Shown in pieces: positions 1 through 8,002 of a stretch of DNA of 64,000 bases. A program made the translations under genes and the position numbers. The notes beneath the pieces are model-generated. The model worked only from the letters and a program-made list of their open reading frames with translations. It was not told where the DNA came from and made no database searches. The first letter of the stretch is position 1. Each line of letters begins with the position of its first letter. Source of the stretch: JAEZPW01 sp035629075. Its GTDB lineage: Bacteria; Acidobacteriota; Terriglobia; Terriglobales; Acidobacteriaceae. The stretch covers positions 66,940 through 130,939 of the forward strand of contig DASPIK010000086.1 of NCBI GenBank assembly GCA_035629075.1, in the 5' to 3' direction.

Positions 1-2
1 GC

Positions 3-68
3 TTCGAACGCCTCGCCTGGCACGGCGAACCGCAAACAGCGAAGCCGTACCCAGCAGTGGGCTTCTAG
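3..68 (+). CDS. Possible 3' end of an upstream gene (partial)
   Basis: One forward frame is open from the first bases to a TAG at 66-68 and gives a 21-residue tail ending in PYPAVGF. A GC-rich hairpin begins about 30 bases later, at 99, consistent with the end of a gene. The fragment is too short to assign a family, and a chance open frame cannot be excluded because a second frame is also open to a TAG at 74-76. The real gene would lie to the left of the window. Confidence 0.25.
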   Translation, partial: FERLAWHGEPQTAKPYPAVGF

Positions 69-98
69 GCGTGTAGCGCCCGATGCCTGTGATGATGT

Positions 99-232
99 GG
101 GGACGGGGCTGCCCCGTCCCAGACTGACGCGACCTGCGAAACAGCCCCGCAGGGGCGGCATTCATTTAGCCCAGCCCGGAAGGGCTGGGCTCGCGCGTTG
201 AATCGTTCCGAAGCCCCGTAGGGGCGACACAC
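99..232. repeat. Cluster of four short GC-rich palindromes (REP-like)
   Basis: Four inverted repeats are packed into about 130 bases. They are GGGACGGGG/CCCCGTCCC (100-120), GCCCC/GGGGC (144-156), AGCCCAGCCC/GGGCTGGGCT (168-191) and GCCCC/GGGGC (213-225). The second and fourth are near copies of one unit, with AGCCCCG-C/T-AGGGGCG as the core. The block lies between a possible gene end and the next gene start. The first palindrome could act as a terminator stem, but it lacks a T-run. Such units resemble the dispersed intergenic palindromes seen in acidobacterial genomes; that resemblance is from memory. Confidence 0.7.
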
Positions 233-306
233 TGTTGTTCCCACGCTACTCAAGCACAACTAACGTACGATCTGCGTGTTCAAATACGAGAGTTGGAGAC
301 GCGCCC

Positions 307-1119
307 ATGCGAAAGCTGACCATCATCCTTCTGGTGTTCTGTGCCTGCGCAGTCGCGCAGCAAGTTCCCGAAACTACGAACGACGTTCCCCAATTGAAAA
401 CACGCACAGACGTGACGGCCACCGATCGTGAAACCACGGCCGATGCGCAGGCGCCTGAAAAACAACTGTGGATCGTCCCCGCCGGTACAAAGATTCCGGT
501 CCAGCTTCGTCAGGCGATTTCCACCAAGAACGCCCAACCGGGCGACCCGATCTATGGCCAGACCACCTTTCCGGTATTCGTCGACGACCAGATCATGATC
601 CCGGGCGGCACTTTCGTTCAGGGCGTAGTCGATTCAGTGAAGCGCGCTGGACGCATCAAGGGCACGGCTGAGCTTCGTTTCCACCTCACCAGGTTGATTT
701 ACCCGAACGGTTACGTCCTGAATATGGCGGCCGCGATCGACCAGGTACCCGGCTCTGAAACCGCCCAGATGAAGGAGCCGGGCACGGTAAAGCATGATTC
801 GGAGAAAGGTAAGGACCTGGAAAAGATCGGAAGAGGAGCATCGCAGGGAGCTGCGATCGGCGGCGTTGCAGGTGTTGCAGTCAGCCCCAGCGCACGCGGT
901 TTCGGCGTAGGTGGTTTGGCCGGAATCGCCGCAGGCAGCATGATCGGACTTCTTGCCCGCGGCAGCGATGTTCGCTTTGAAACCGGGACGGTTGTCGATG
1001 TCGTGCTGAACCACGCCATCGCTCTCGATCAGCAAAAGATCCTTAAGCAGGCAGCCATGCCGGCGTACTATCCCCAGGCGCCAATCATGGTGCCAATGCA
1101 GCAACGTCCTCAACAGTAG
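307..1119 (+). CDS. Exported protein with a glycine-zipper segment, function unknown
   Basis: The 270-residue product starts with a signal peptide (MRKLTIILLVFCACAVAQQ), and GGAG lies about 9 bases before the ATG. An in-frame earlier start at 235 would put the signal peptide in the interior, so 307 is preferred. After a polar linker (residues 20-60) comes a beta-rich domain beginning LWIVPAGTKIPVQL, with GTFVQGVV and a TAELRF strand. This resembles the pore-forming domain of TrbI/VirB10-like proteins in outline. Residues around 180-215 form a small-residue helix pair (GAAIGGVAGVAV, GGLAGIAAGSMIG) typical of glycine zippers that insert in or lie on membranes. It then returns to a beta strand (GTVVDVVL) and a Pro/Gln-rich tail. 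I do not recognise a named family. It is probably periplasmic or outer-membrane associated. Confidence 0.75.
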   Translation: MRKLTIILLVFCACAVAQQVPETTNDVPQLKTRTDVTATDRETTADAQAPEKQLWIVPAGTKIPVQLRQAISTKNAQPGDPIYGQTTFPVFVDDQIMIPGGTFVQGVVDSVKRAGRIKGTAELRFHLTRLIYPNGYVLNMAAAIDQVPGSETAQMKEPGTVKHDSEKGKDLEKIGRGASQGAAIGGVAGVAVSPSARGFGVGGLAGIAAGSMIGLLARGSDVRFETGTVVDVVLNHAIALDQQKILKQAAMPAYYPQAPIMVPMQQRPQQ

Positions 1120-1130
1120 CGGGTGACGGT

Positions 1131-1152
1131 GCGCCGGGCGAAAACCCGGCGC
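1131..1152 (+). terminator. Hairpin after the exported protein gene
   Basis: A perfect 8-bp stem (GCGCCGGG/CCCGGCGC) with a CGAAAA loop starts 12 bases after the stop codon at 1119. There is no T-run, so it is a weak intrinsic terminator at best; it may instead be an mRNA-stabilising or dispersed palindrome. Confidence 0.4.
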
Positions 1153-1840
1153 AATATGTGTCTGTCAACCTAGGCGCCTCCGTCCCATGAGCTAAGTTGT
1201 CGAAGACCAAGAAGATATTCACCCGTCGACCCTGTCGGTTTTACCTCTCCCAATCTGTCACAATGGACGTAGCGGAAGAACGTCGCCCCGTATCTCATGT
1301 TGGATTTTTGGATCTAAGTCCTTTTAAAGCCTGATTTTGCGAGATTTCGGGGGGAGGGGTGCGATTGCTTTACTTCGGGTCATCAGACTTAGTCTCCGAC
1401 CTCGAAACCAGAAACCAAAAAGTGAGATCTGGTGTTATCCTTAGGCAGTGTTGATCTTGTACGTCATCCTTGTGCTGTGTACGGTGGCTGTCGTCGGCGT
1501 GGCGTTCGCTTGCTGGCGTCTTGTCCGGCGGCACCTGCAGTCGGCCCATTCGGAAATCCCTGCCACAGGAGTCCCTGTGACCGCCATAACCGGTGTTCAA
1601 GGCGATGGCGTCCTGAATCGGCAATAGGCCTCAAGGCATCCGCGAGCAACCGTGGCCAGCGTCCGTCTGCACTAGTGCAGAGGAGTTCCTGCACGGATGA
1701 CAACAGCACATGTTTACGGCCGTCAGTAAGCCTGCGGCTCTTGCGTACAGCGTTAGCGCCAAACGGCCACTACCCGCCCGCAAGTCCTTCAGGTTACTTA
1801 ACGGCACTAGATAACACGCGCATTACTGGACATCGCATCT
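1153..1840. other. Long region upstream of mqnD, mostly non-coding
   Basis: About 690 bases separate the hairpin after the exported protein from mqnD. The only credible coding element I see is a small membrane protein at 1448-1627. A longer forward frame (1432-1878) that overlaps the mqnD start gives an Arg/Cys/Pro-rich product with no family signature, and I rejected it. There is a G-run at 1350-1358. No convincing tRNA, riboswitch or terminator was found. The 213 bases just before mqnD probably hold its promoter, but I cannot pick out clear -35 and -10 boxes. Confidence 0.5.
1448..1627 (+). CDS. Possible 59-residue single-span membrane protein
   Basis: A GTG-initiated frame gives a product opening with a hydrophobic segment (ILYVILVLCTVAVVGVAFACW), then RLVRRH, which fits a positive-inside anchor, and a polar tail to residue 59. 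An in-frame TAG at 1442-1444 fixes the start at GTG 1448 or TTG 1451. I see no good ribosome binding site, which lowers confidence. No family is recognised. The hydrophobic N-terminus followed directly by basic residues is what keeps it in the list. Confidence 0.3.
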   Translation: MLILYVILVLCTVAVVGVAFACWRLVRRHLQSAHSEIPATGVPVTAITGVQGDGVLNRQ

Positions 1841-2728
1841 ATGACGACTCGAGAAATAACGATCGCGCACAGTCCTGATTCAGACGACGCATTCATGTTT
1901 TACGGTCTGGCGACCAACAAGATCCGCGTACGCGGCTACAAGTTCACCCATACCCTCTGCGATATCGAAACCCTCAATCGCCAGGCGATGGAGGGCGAGG
2001 GCCTTTACGACGTCACGGCGATCTCGTTCCACGCCTATCCGTATCTGCAGGACAAATACGCGCTTCTGCCCAGCGGTGGCAGCGTTGGCGACGGATACGG
2101 CCCCATGATCGTGGCCCACAAGGCTTACACGCTGGACGAGATCAAGGAGATGACCGTCGCCGTCCCCGGCACTTTGACCACGGCGTACCTGGCCTTGAAG
2201 TTGTTCGCCCCTGAGATCAAAACGGAAGTGGTGCCTTTCGACCAGATTATTCCCCAAGTTCTCGAGGGCAAGTACCAGGCAGGCCTCATCATTCATGAAG
2301 GACAACTGACCTACTCCAAGTCAGGACTGTTTCGAGTAGTCGATCTGGGCAAGTGGTTTCGTGATACCGAGAACCTGCCGCTTCCCCTTGGCGGGAACGC
2401 AATCCGCCGTGCTCTGGGGCCCGAGTTGATGACTCTGGTCGCGGCAACCATAAAGGAAAGCATTCAGTATTCACTGGATCACCGTGAAGAGGCACTTGAA
2501 TACGCGATGCAGTTTGCTCGAGATCTCGACACACAGTTGGCAGATAAGTTCGTTGGAATGTATGTGAACGAACGCACTTTGGACTACGGCTCGGATGGCC
2601 GCGAAGCCGTACATCGTCTGCTCGACATGGGTTACAAAGCGGGCGTCATCCCGCACCCGGCAAAAGTCGAATTCATCGACGACCGCCCTGTGCGCAGGCC
2701 AACCGCCCGAACTGCCGTTTCCGACTGA
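1841..2728 (+). CDS. mqnD: 1,4-dihydroxy-6-naphthoate synthase (menaquinone biosynthesis, futalosine pathway)
   Basis: MqnD converts cyclic dehypoxanthine futalosine to 1,4-dihydroxy-6-naphthoate, a late step of the alternative menaquinone pathway. The 295-residue length is normal for the family. The N-terminus has the hallmark IAHSPDSDDAFMFYGL motif, followed by DIETLNRQA, the TAISFHAYPYL segment, the GDGYGPMIV strand and IIHEGQLTY near residue 150, all typical of this periplasmic-binding-protein-fold enzyme. The ATG at 1841 has no strong ribosome binding site but fits the family N-terminus exactly. No other mqn gene is in the window, so the pathway genes are dispersed in this genome. It implies a menaquinone-based respiratory chain, consistent with the nuoB further on. 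Confidence 0.95.
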   Translation: MTTREITIAHSPDSDDAFMFYGLATNKIRVRGYKFTHTLCDIETLNRQAMEGEGLYDVTAISFHAYPYLQDKYALLPSGGSVGDGYGPMIVAHKAYTLDEIKEMTVAVPGTLTTAYLALKLFAPEIKTEVVPFDQIIPQVLEGKYQAGLIIHEGQLTYSKSGLFRVVDLGKWFRDTENLPLPLGGNAIRRALGPELMTLVAATIKESIQYSLDHREEALEYAMQFARDLDTQLADKFVGMYVNERTLDYGSDGREAVHRLLDMGYKAGVIPHPAKVEFIDDRPVRRPTARTAVSD

Positions 2729-2748
2729 CCAGACGCGCCGAAAAGACC

Positions 2749-2777
2749 AAAGGCCTCCACCCTCGTGGAGGCCTTTT
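2749..2777. terminator. Bidirectional terminator between mqnD and the M49-like peptidase
   Basis: AAAGGCCTCCAC pairs with GTGGAGGCCTTTT around a CCTC loop, a 12-bp stem with T-rich ends on both strands. It sits between two convergent genes and probably stops transcription from both sides. Confidence 0.9.
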
Positions 2778-2805
2778 CAGCTTTGTTCACGAAGCCACAC
2801 TTCGC

Positions 2806-4542
2806 TTACTGCACCTTGACCGGCCAAGAGAATACCGGAGCGATGTCCACGGGGATGCCGTTGGCCGCCTTGAGCGAATGCTGCAAATCGGCGGGCATCT
2901 TGCCATACTTTTCGAACAACTTCTCTGCACGGGCGCGGTCGCCGGTCGCTTCGATCTCGAGCAACTCTTTAAGCAGAGCATTAACAGCCGGCGTCATCTT
3001 CTTGACATCTAGAATATATCGTCCGCTCTGGGCATTGCGAGTGATGACTCCTTGCTCCGCCAGATAGTTGAATTCCATCATCGCAGCCTGACCATGCGCC
3101 TCGGCTACGCTGAACCGCACTGTCCTAAAGAAGTCGCCAACGTAAGAACTGGAGAACTCCGGCATGCGCTCCTTGGGCAGATAACCGCGATCCATCAGCC
3201 AGATCAAACCGAACATCCCGAGCACATCGGCTTTGGCTTCCTCCAGCGCGCTGAAGAGTGGTCCGATGGCCTCCCGGATGTCCACCTGTTTACCGTCCAC
3301 TCGGGCATAAGCAGGGCCGAGTCCGTGCGCGATCTCATGCATCATGGTGTGGGCTAAATAGCCCTCACCGGACACCAGTTTGCCCTGGTCCTCACGCAGC
3401 ATCGTCTTGGCCAGCGGCAGAATCACGTAGTTCACACGCGCATCCATGAAGTTCTTGAAGAACATCTTCTTAGTTCCCTTCTTCTCATGAACGCGCGGAT
3501 CGTTCGGCAGATTTGTCGCCACCGCCTGGTACCCATGGGTGAAGTCGCCAGTCCGGAAAGGGGCGTCCATCACCTCCATCGGCGTTTGCAGCCCCTTCTT
3601 CGAAGGCCGGTCCTCGGGTGCTAGCGGCAGAGCATCCTGGATATCGGGAACGTACTTTTCGAACAGCGCCAGTTTTTTGCTCTCCTCCTCATTGCGGATC
3701 ATGACTGCAGCGCCATAGGAGGTTTTCACGCCGAGAAGTTCGTCGAGGTAGGTTTCGTACGGGGCGAATACAACATCGATTTTGGGATTCTTCAGATCAA
3801 GCCACTTCAGGTCGCTCTGATAGTAATCGTCTGTGAGTAGAGCATCAGCACGCAAACGCAGGAATTCTGCGAAATCCTTGTCATCGCTCAATTCGGCTGC
3901 TTCGCGCAAGAGCTTCGCTGCAGGTTGAACAAACTGTCGGAAGGCGACGTGATAAGGCACACCTTCAAAACCGCCGTTGAGTCTATGCACGACCGTGTAG
4001 CCACTGTAGATTTCGGCCTTCTTGTCCGGGTTCTCTTTCACGTACTGCTCGATCTGTTCCCGCGTAACCTCCGCCGGATACAATGCACGTCCCGGCGCCA
4101 TCGACTCCGTTCCCACGAACGGCTTGTTCTCCTCAAGCAGGTCGAAGCGGCTGCCGTTGATGAAGAGGTATTTCCGGACTTTCTCGTCCCGGGGGAACTT
4201 GCTCCCTGCAAGCTGCTTGTACAGCGCCAGTCCCGCCGGATCGCTCTGTCGCCAGTAGATCGCCTCCATGTACTGCGACGCCTGCACCAATTTGTCGACC
4301 AGTTGCCGTTCGCGCGCGGTCAGGCCTTTCGGGTTGAAAGGCATACGAACAGTCTTGAACTTCGCCAGGCGAGCATCCAGATCAGAGACCACGACCATCT
4401 TCGACGAAATCGGCCCCGAAGCGGCTCGCCCCTCGCCGATTGGTCCTTTCTGGGTCTTCGGATTGACTCTGGTTGCGGCTTTCTGAGCGGACATTGGCAA
4501 CACAAACGCCAGGAGCAAGAGCGGACAGAGGTATTTCGTCAT
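2806..4542 (-). CDS. Exported M49-like (dipeptidyl-peptidase III-related) zinc metallopeptidase
   Basis: The 578-residue product begins with a signal peptide (MTKYLCPLLLLAFVLPMSAQ). This supports the ATG at 4542 over an in-frame start 33 bases upstream. The zinc site is visible: HEIAH at residues 402-406 gives two histidine ligands and the catalytic Glu, and EEAKAD at 434-439 supplies the third ligand. The spacing and the EEAKADVLG context are those of the dipeptidyl-peptidase III (M49) group. Classical M49 enzymes have HEXXGH, with one extra residue; this protein has plain HEXXH, as in several bacterial relatives. The likely role is removal of dipeptides from peptides in the periplasm. The start lies 29 bases downstream of the preceding glycosyltransferase gene on the same strand, so the two may be co-transcribed. 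Confidence 0.8.
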   Translation of the reverse strand: MTKYLCPLLLLAFVLPMSAQKAATRVNPKTQKGPIGEGRAASGPISSKMVVVSDLDARLAKFKTVRMPFNPKGLTARERQLVDKLVQASQYMEAIYWRQSDPAGLALYKQLAGSKFPRDEKVRKYLFINGSRFDLLEENKPFVGTESMAPGRALYPAEVTREQIEQYVKENPDKKAEIYSGYTVVHRLNGGFEGVPYHVAFRQFVQPAAKLLREAAELSDDKDFAEFLRLRADALLTDDYYQSDLKWLDLKNPKIDVVFAPYETYLDELLGVKTSYGAAVMIRNEEESKKLALFEKYVPDIQDALPLAPEDRPSKKGLQTPMEVMDAPFRTGDFTHGYQAVATNLPNDPRVHEKKGTKKMFFKNFMDARVNYVILPLAKTMLREDQGKLVSGEGYLAHTMMHEIAHGLGPAYARVDGKQVDIREAIGPLFSALEEAKADVLGMFGLIWLMDRGYLPKERMPEFSSSYVGDFFRTVRFSVAEAHGQAAMMEFNYLAEQGVITRNAQSGRYILDVKKMTPAVNALLKELLEIEATGDRARAEKLFEKYGKMPADLQHSLKAANGIPVDIAPVFSWPVKVQ

Positions 4543-4571
4543 AGAAGTGAATTCCACGGCCGGCTGTCCAA

Positions 4572-6704
4572 TCAATCAAAAAATCGGTACTTGATCATGT
4601 GCCAGATCGCCGCAACGCCATCCTTCCAACCGATCTTCTTTCCTTCATCGTAGGTACGCCCGTGATACGAGCAAGGCACCTCATAGATTCGGCAGCGCAG
4701 CTTGGCGGTCTTGATCGTGACTTCCGGTTCGAATCCGAAGCGGTTTGACTTCAACGTGATGTGGTCGAATATCTCGCGCCTGAAAGCCTTGTAGCCAACC
4801 TCCATGTCAGACAGGTTCAGGTCACTTAGCATGTTGCAAAACAGTGTCAACATGCGGTTCGCCTGGTAGTGCCAGAAATAAAGCACGCGGTGCGCGCCGC
4901 CGTGGAATCGATTGCCGAAAACGGCATCGGCCCGATTAGTGAGAATCGGCTCCAGCAAAACAGGAAAGTCCTTCGGGTCGTATTCGAGATCGGCATCCTG
5001 CACGAGGACGATGTCGCCGGTTGCGTTCTTGATGCCGGTGCGCACAGCCGCACCCTTCCCCTTGTTGACCTCGTGGTAGAGCACCTTCAGCGTGGCGTGA
5101 GAATAAAGAGCAGGAACATCGCGCTCCAGCTCAGCGAGAATCTCGCGTGTGCCGTCGCTTGAGTAATCGTCCACAATGACAATTTCCTTGTCGAGCGGCA
5201 CGAGATCGGATTCCGGAGCAACCGTGGTGGCATGGACCACGGTATCAACAACACGACGGATAGTTTTCTTCTCGTTGTAGCAGGGGATGATCAGCGACAG
5301 CGTCGTTGCCTGCTGTTTTTCGATACCAACCGTCGTACTAGATTGTGGAAGCGATAATGTCCTCGATTCAGCCATTTGTGCCTCGCGAGTCTCTGAAATT
5401 AAATATACCGCGAGAATGAGCAAGATCGGCTCAATCGGGTGGCGGTAACGAGCATGAGGGAAGCTGAGATAGTAAACAAGCGGGTACACCAAAATCAGTG
5501 ATGCGAACAAAAATGCGCCCTTTTTCCGCTTGCGGATCGTCAGCAACAATCCAAAGAAGGCAAGCAGGGAGGAAGTCAGAAATAGCGCATTCCTTAACTC
5601 CGAATGGCCAGGGAACTTGCCCGTTTTCGGAACGCCGGCCCAGTAGTAAACGGCCTTGGCTGCCACCAGGTACGCGAACTTCCCAGGGTCACGTTCGACG
5701 AAGTCAAGGAACTGCTGCTTACGCTGCTCGACGTAGGCGACCTCGCCCATGCTCTTGTACTTCGCGAGTTCGAATCTGTTTTGTGTTGGGTGGAGCCACC
5801 ACATCCACATACCGTTGGCATTCGGCGCGTTGCCGAGGCGCAACTCAACTCCCAGATTGCCGCGCACGAAGATAAACTTATCGAAGACCTGGTAGTTGCG
5901 AACTTCCCAAGGCAACAGGACAGCTACGAAGACGAGCGCGGAAGCAAGCGCCGGCACGAACCAACGCAGTTGTTGACGCCACCGTCTCCACACGACCCAC
6001 GCTGCCGCGAAAGGGAGAAAGGCGATGCAGGCGGGATTAGTGAGCGCGAGCACTCCCCAAGTGAACCCCCACCACAGCCACGTACGCAGGCGCGCGTCCT
6101 CCTCCAGCTTCAGCGTGAGCCAGACGACGACGGCCAGGAGGAACGCGGACAGACTCGTCTCCCATATCCATTTGATTGCCCAGTACATGCAATAAGGAAA
6201 CAACGTCCAGGTCCAGCCCGCCCATCGCGCGACTCGGTCTCCATACACGCGGCGTGCTATCAAATAGACGGGAATCGCTGTGAGCGCCGAAAACAGGCTG
6301 TTCAAGGTCAGCAGGAAAAACGCTGAAGACTGCGAGTACGTGCCGAACAGCTTGAATGCTAGCGCGGTGAGATAAGGGTAGACCGGTGCAACCCAACTGG
6401 TCGGGCCAGTGATGCCGTCAAAGGGGTTCGCAAAGCCAAAGCCGTTGGCGATTGACGCTGCTATCCGGCCGGTCTCGAAGCCGAATGAGAAGTTCTGAAA
6501 GCCGTTGAGCTTGTCAAAGGCACGCACTCGATAGGTGCCTAACAGCAGTATTCCCACCACGCGCAGGGCGAATCCCCAGAAAACCATCGCAGCGATCGAG
6601 TTGCTGATGCCCGCCAGTTGCGACGCGACGGGGCTACGATCGGCTCGGGGGTGCAAGGAACCTGGCTGCCCAGAGTCGTGTTCTGCAAGCGTGCGACTTT
6701 GCAT
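4572..6704 (-). CDS. Fusion of a GT-C (ArnT/PMT-like) membrane glycosyltransferase with a GT2 polyprenyl-phosphate sugar synthase
   Basis: This is a 710-residue protein in one continuous frame. Residues about 30-440 are a multi-spanning GT-C enzyme of the ArnT/PMT (GT39/GT83) type, with many hydrophobic helices, an early periplasmic loop with paired acidic/aromatic residues, and PHARYRHPIEPILL near the last helix, a common end motif of this class. Residues about 460-690 are a soluble GT2 domain like dolichyl-phosphate mannose synthase: LSLIIPCYNEKKTI, IVIVDDYSSDG, the metal-binding QDAD and EVGYKAFRREI. The GT2 domain would charge a polyprenyl phosphate with a sugar on the cytoplasmic side, and the GT-C domain would transfer that sugar outside to lipid or protein. 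A TTG start at 6737 is possible. I chose the ATG at 6704, although its ribosome binding site is weak. Confidence 0.85.
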   Translation of the reverse strand: MQSRTLAEHDSGQPGSLHPRADRSPVASQLAGISNSIAAMVFWGFALRVVGILLLGTYRVRAFDKLNGFQNFSFGFETGRIAASIANGFGFANPFDGITGPTSWVAPVYPYLTALAFKLFGTYSQSSAFFLLTLNSLFSALTAIPVYLIARRVYGDRVARWAGWTWTLFPYCMYWAIKWIWETSLSAFLLAVVVWLTLKLEEDARLRTWLWWGFTWGVLALTNPACIAFLPFAAAWVVWRRWRQQLRWFVPALASALVFVAVLLPWEVRNYQVFDKFIFVRGNLGVELRLGNAPNANGMWMWWLHPTQNRFELAKYKSMGEVAYVEQRKQQFLDFVERDPGKFAYLVAAKAVYYWAGVPKTGKFPGHSELRNALFLTSSLLAFFGLLLTIRKRKKGAFLFASLILVYPLVYYLSFPHARYRHPIEPILLILAVYLISETREAQMAESRTLSLPQSSTTVGIEKQQATTLSLIIPCYNEKKTIRRVVDTVVHATTVAPESDLVPLDKEIVIVDDYSSDGTREILAELERDVPALYSHATLKVLYHEVNKGKGAAVRTGIKNATGDIVLVQDADLEYDPKDFPVLLEPILTNRADAVFGNRFHGGAHRVLYFWHYQANRMLTLFCNMLSDLNLSDMEVGYKAFRREIFDHITLKSNRFGFEPEVTIKTAKLRCRIYEVPCSYHGRTYDEGKKIGWKDGVAAIWHMIKYRFFD

Positions 6705-6986
6705 AGGGTGTCGGAACCTGTTTTCGTCGGGAAGCAAGTAGATAGCTTATCATCCTGAGCGCCTGAAAGTGAGGTCACCGGAGGGCAACGACTTCGCGAA
6801 AGCGCCCGTAAGCTATTGACAGCGCTAGGACATAAGCCTAGACTGGCATTGACTCCCAAGGTCTGAAAATTCTACGCAGCGGTTGCGAACATCCTTCAGC
6901 CGCGATGTGACCGTCGTCACTGTGCGCTTGGTTGGGGTAAGCGGACAATCGGAACAAAGAAATCAGTCCTCAGATGAGGGGCCTTC

Positions 6987-7586
6987 ATGGGCTGGCTGGA
7001 TAATAGATTCGAAAAGAACTTTCTTGTTACCTCCGTCGACTACGTCTTCAACTGGGCGCGGAAGTCTGCACTTTGGCCGATGACTTTCGGCCTCGCCTGC
7101 TGCGCGATTGAAATGATCGCGTCGTCGACAGCGCGCTTTGATATTGCGCGATTCGGATCGGAGGTCTTCCGTCCCAGCCCGCGTCAGAGCGACCTGATGA
7201 TTGTGTCGGGGACCGTGACGCTGAAGATGGCGCCAGTGGTCAAGCGCATCTACGACCAGATGCCAGACCCGAAGTGGGTAATCTCCATGGGCGCATGTTC
7301 GTCTGTTGGCGGCCCGTTCAACACCTACGCGGTTTTGCAGGGTGTCGATCGCATTGTGCCGGTAGACGTTTACGTGATTGGGTGTCCGCCTCGTCCGGAG
7401 AACCTGTTCTATGCCCTGCTCAAACTGCAGGACAAAATCGACACGATGTCCATCGCCAAGCGCCCGACCGAAGTTCGCCTTGAAGAGAGCATGGTGGACC
7501 AGTTTAAGAACAACGTGCGCATCGCGCAGGCGCAGCAGCAGGAACAGGCTTTGACTAGCATCCAGAGTCCAGGCATGAACGCCTAA
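6987..7586 (+). CDS. nuoB: NADH-quinone oxidoreductase subunit B (lone copy)
   Basis: NuoB (PSST) carries iron-sulfur cluster N2, the last electron carrier before quinone in complex I, on the cytoplasmic side of the membrane. The 199-residue product has the cluster ligands: the CC pair in GLACCAIEM, Cys in MGACSS, and Cys in GCPPRPE. It also has the family's RFGSEVFRPSPRQSD and GTVTLKMAP segments. GAGGGG about 8 bases upstream of the ATG is a good ribosome binding site. No nuoA, nuoC or nuoD is adjacent: the next gene is a Rieske protein beyond a terminator. The enzyme must draw its partners from elsewhere in the genome, or this is a second stand-alone copy. The C-terminal Gln-rich tail is slightly longer than usual. 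Confidence 0.93.
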   Translation: MGWLDNRFEKNFLVTSVDYVFNWARKSALWPMTFGLACCAIEMIASSTARFDIARFGSEVFRPSPRQSDLMIVSGTVTLKMAPVVKRIYDQMPDPKWVISMGACSSVGGPFNTYAVLQGVDRIVPVDVYVIGCPPRPENLFYALLKLQDKIDTMSIAKRPTEVRLEESMVDQFKNNVRIAQAQQQEQALTSIQSPGMNA

Positions 7587-7606
7587 TTTCTCTCAGAGGT
7601 TCACAG

Positions 7607-7631
7607 AGCCGGGCCAGTGTGCCCGGCTTTT
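7607..7631 (+). terminator. Terminator after nuoB
   Basis: AGCCGGGC pairs with GCCCGGCT around a CAGTGT loop and is followed by TTTT, 21 bases after the nuoB stop. It separates nuoB from the Rieske gene, unless it only attenuates. Confidence 0.85.
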
Positions 7632-7658
7632 GCTTTGGGGAAAAAGCTGAGGACAAGC

Positions 7659-7979
7659 ATGGGGGAGTTCGTCAGAATCGGAAGCACGGCAGAGATGCCT
7701 GAACCGGGGGAGGCAAAAGAATTCGAGGTAAACGGGCGCCTGATCTGCGTCGCGAACGTGGATGGTGACTACTCCGCAATGGACAACGTGTGCGTACACC
7801 GAGGCGGCCCCTTGGGCCAAGGGTCTGTGGAGAGGCGGAAGGTCATCTGCCCGTGGCATGGGTGGGAATTTGACCCACTGACCGGAGCGGCGGCGCACAA
7901 TCCACAGCACCGTGTCGCGATTTACGACTTGCGAATCGAAGGCGACGACGTACTGGTCTACACAACGCCGTTGATCTGA
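7659..7979 (+). CDS. Rieske [2Fe-2S] ferredoxin-like protein
   Basis: The 106-residue product is a single Rieske domain. Its cluster ligands are CVHRGG (Cys, His) and CPWHGW (Cys, His), about 20 residues apart, as in ferredoxin components of ring-hydroxylating dioxygenases and NirD-like subunits. There is no signal peptide or transmembrane anchor, so it is a soluble cytoplasmic electron carrier. GAGGA lies about 6-8 bases before the ATG at 7659. A longer in-frame start at 7617 lies inside the nuoB terminator and is unlikely. No dioxygenase or nitrite reductase partner is adjacent, so its redox partner is unknown. The gene converges on the HD-GYP gene, with only 23 bases between them. Confidence 0.88.
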   Translation: MGEFVRIGSTAEMPEPGEAKEFEVNGRLICVANVDGDYSAMDNVCVHRGGPLGQGSVERRKVICPWHGWEFDPLTGAAAHNPQHRVAIYDLRIEGDDVLVYTTPLI

Positions 7980-8002
7980 TTGAAACTCGTGCTTGAACAG
8001 GA

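Noticed and set aside
99..232. Possible CRISPR-like repeat array
   Set aside because: The units differ in length and spacing, and there are no spacers of constant size or cas genes.
634..1113. 159-residue minus-strand frame inside the exported protein gene
   Set aside because: It mirrors the coding strand of a gene with a signal peptide and ribosome binding site and has no independent features.
1432..1878. 148-residue forward open frame overlapping mqnD
   Set aside because: The product is Arg/Cys/Pro-rich with no family pattern, and it runs into the well-supported mqnD start in another frame.
6740..6986. Possible tRNA or small RNA between the fusion glycosyltransferase and nuoB
   Set aside because: No cloverleaf arms or T-loop pattern could be found; only a repeat fragment at 6752-6761 is apparent.
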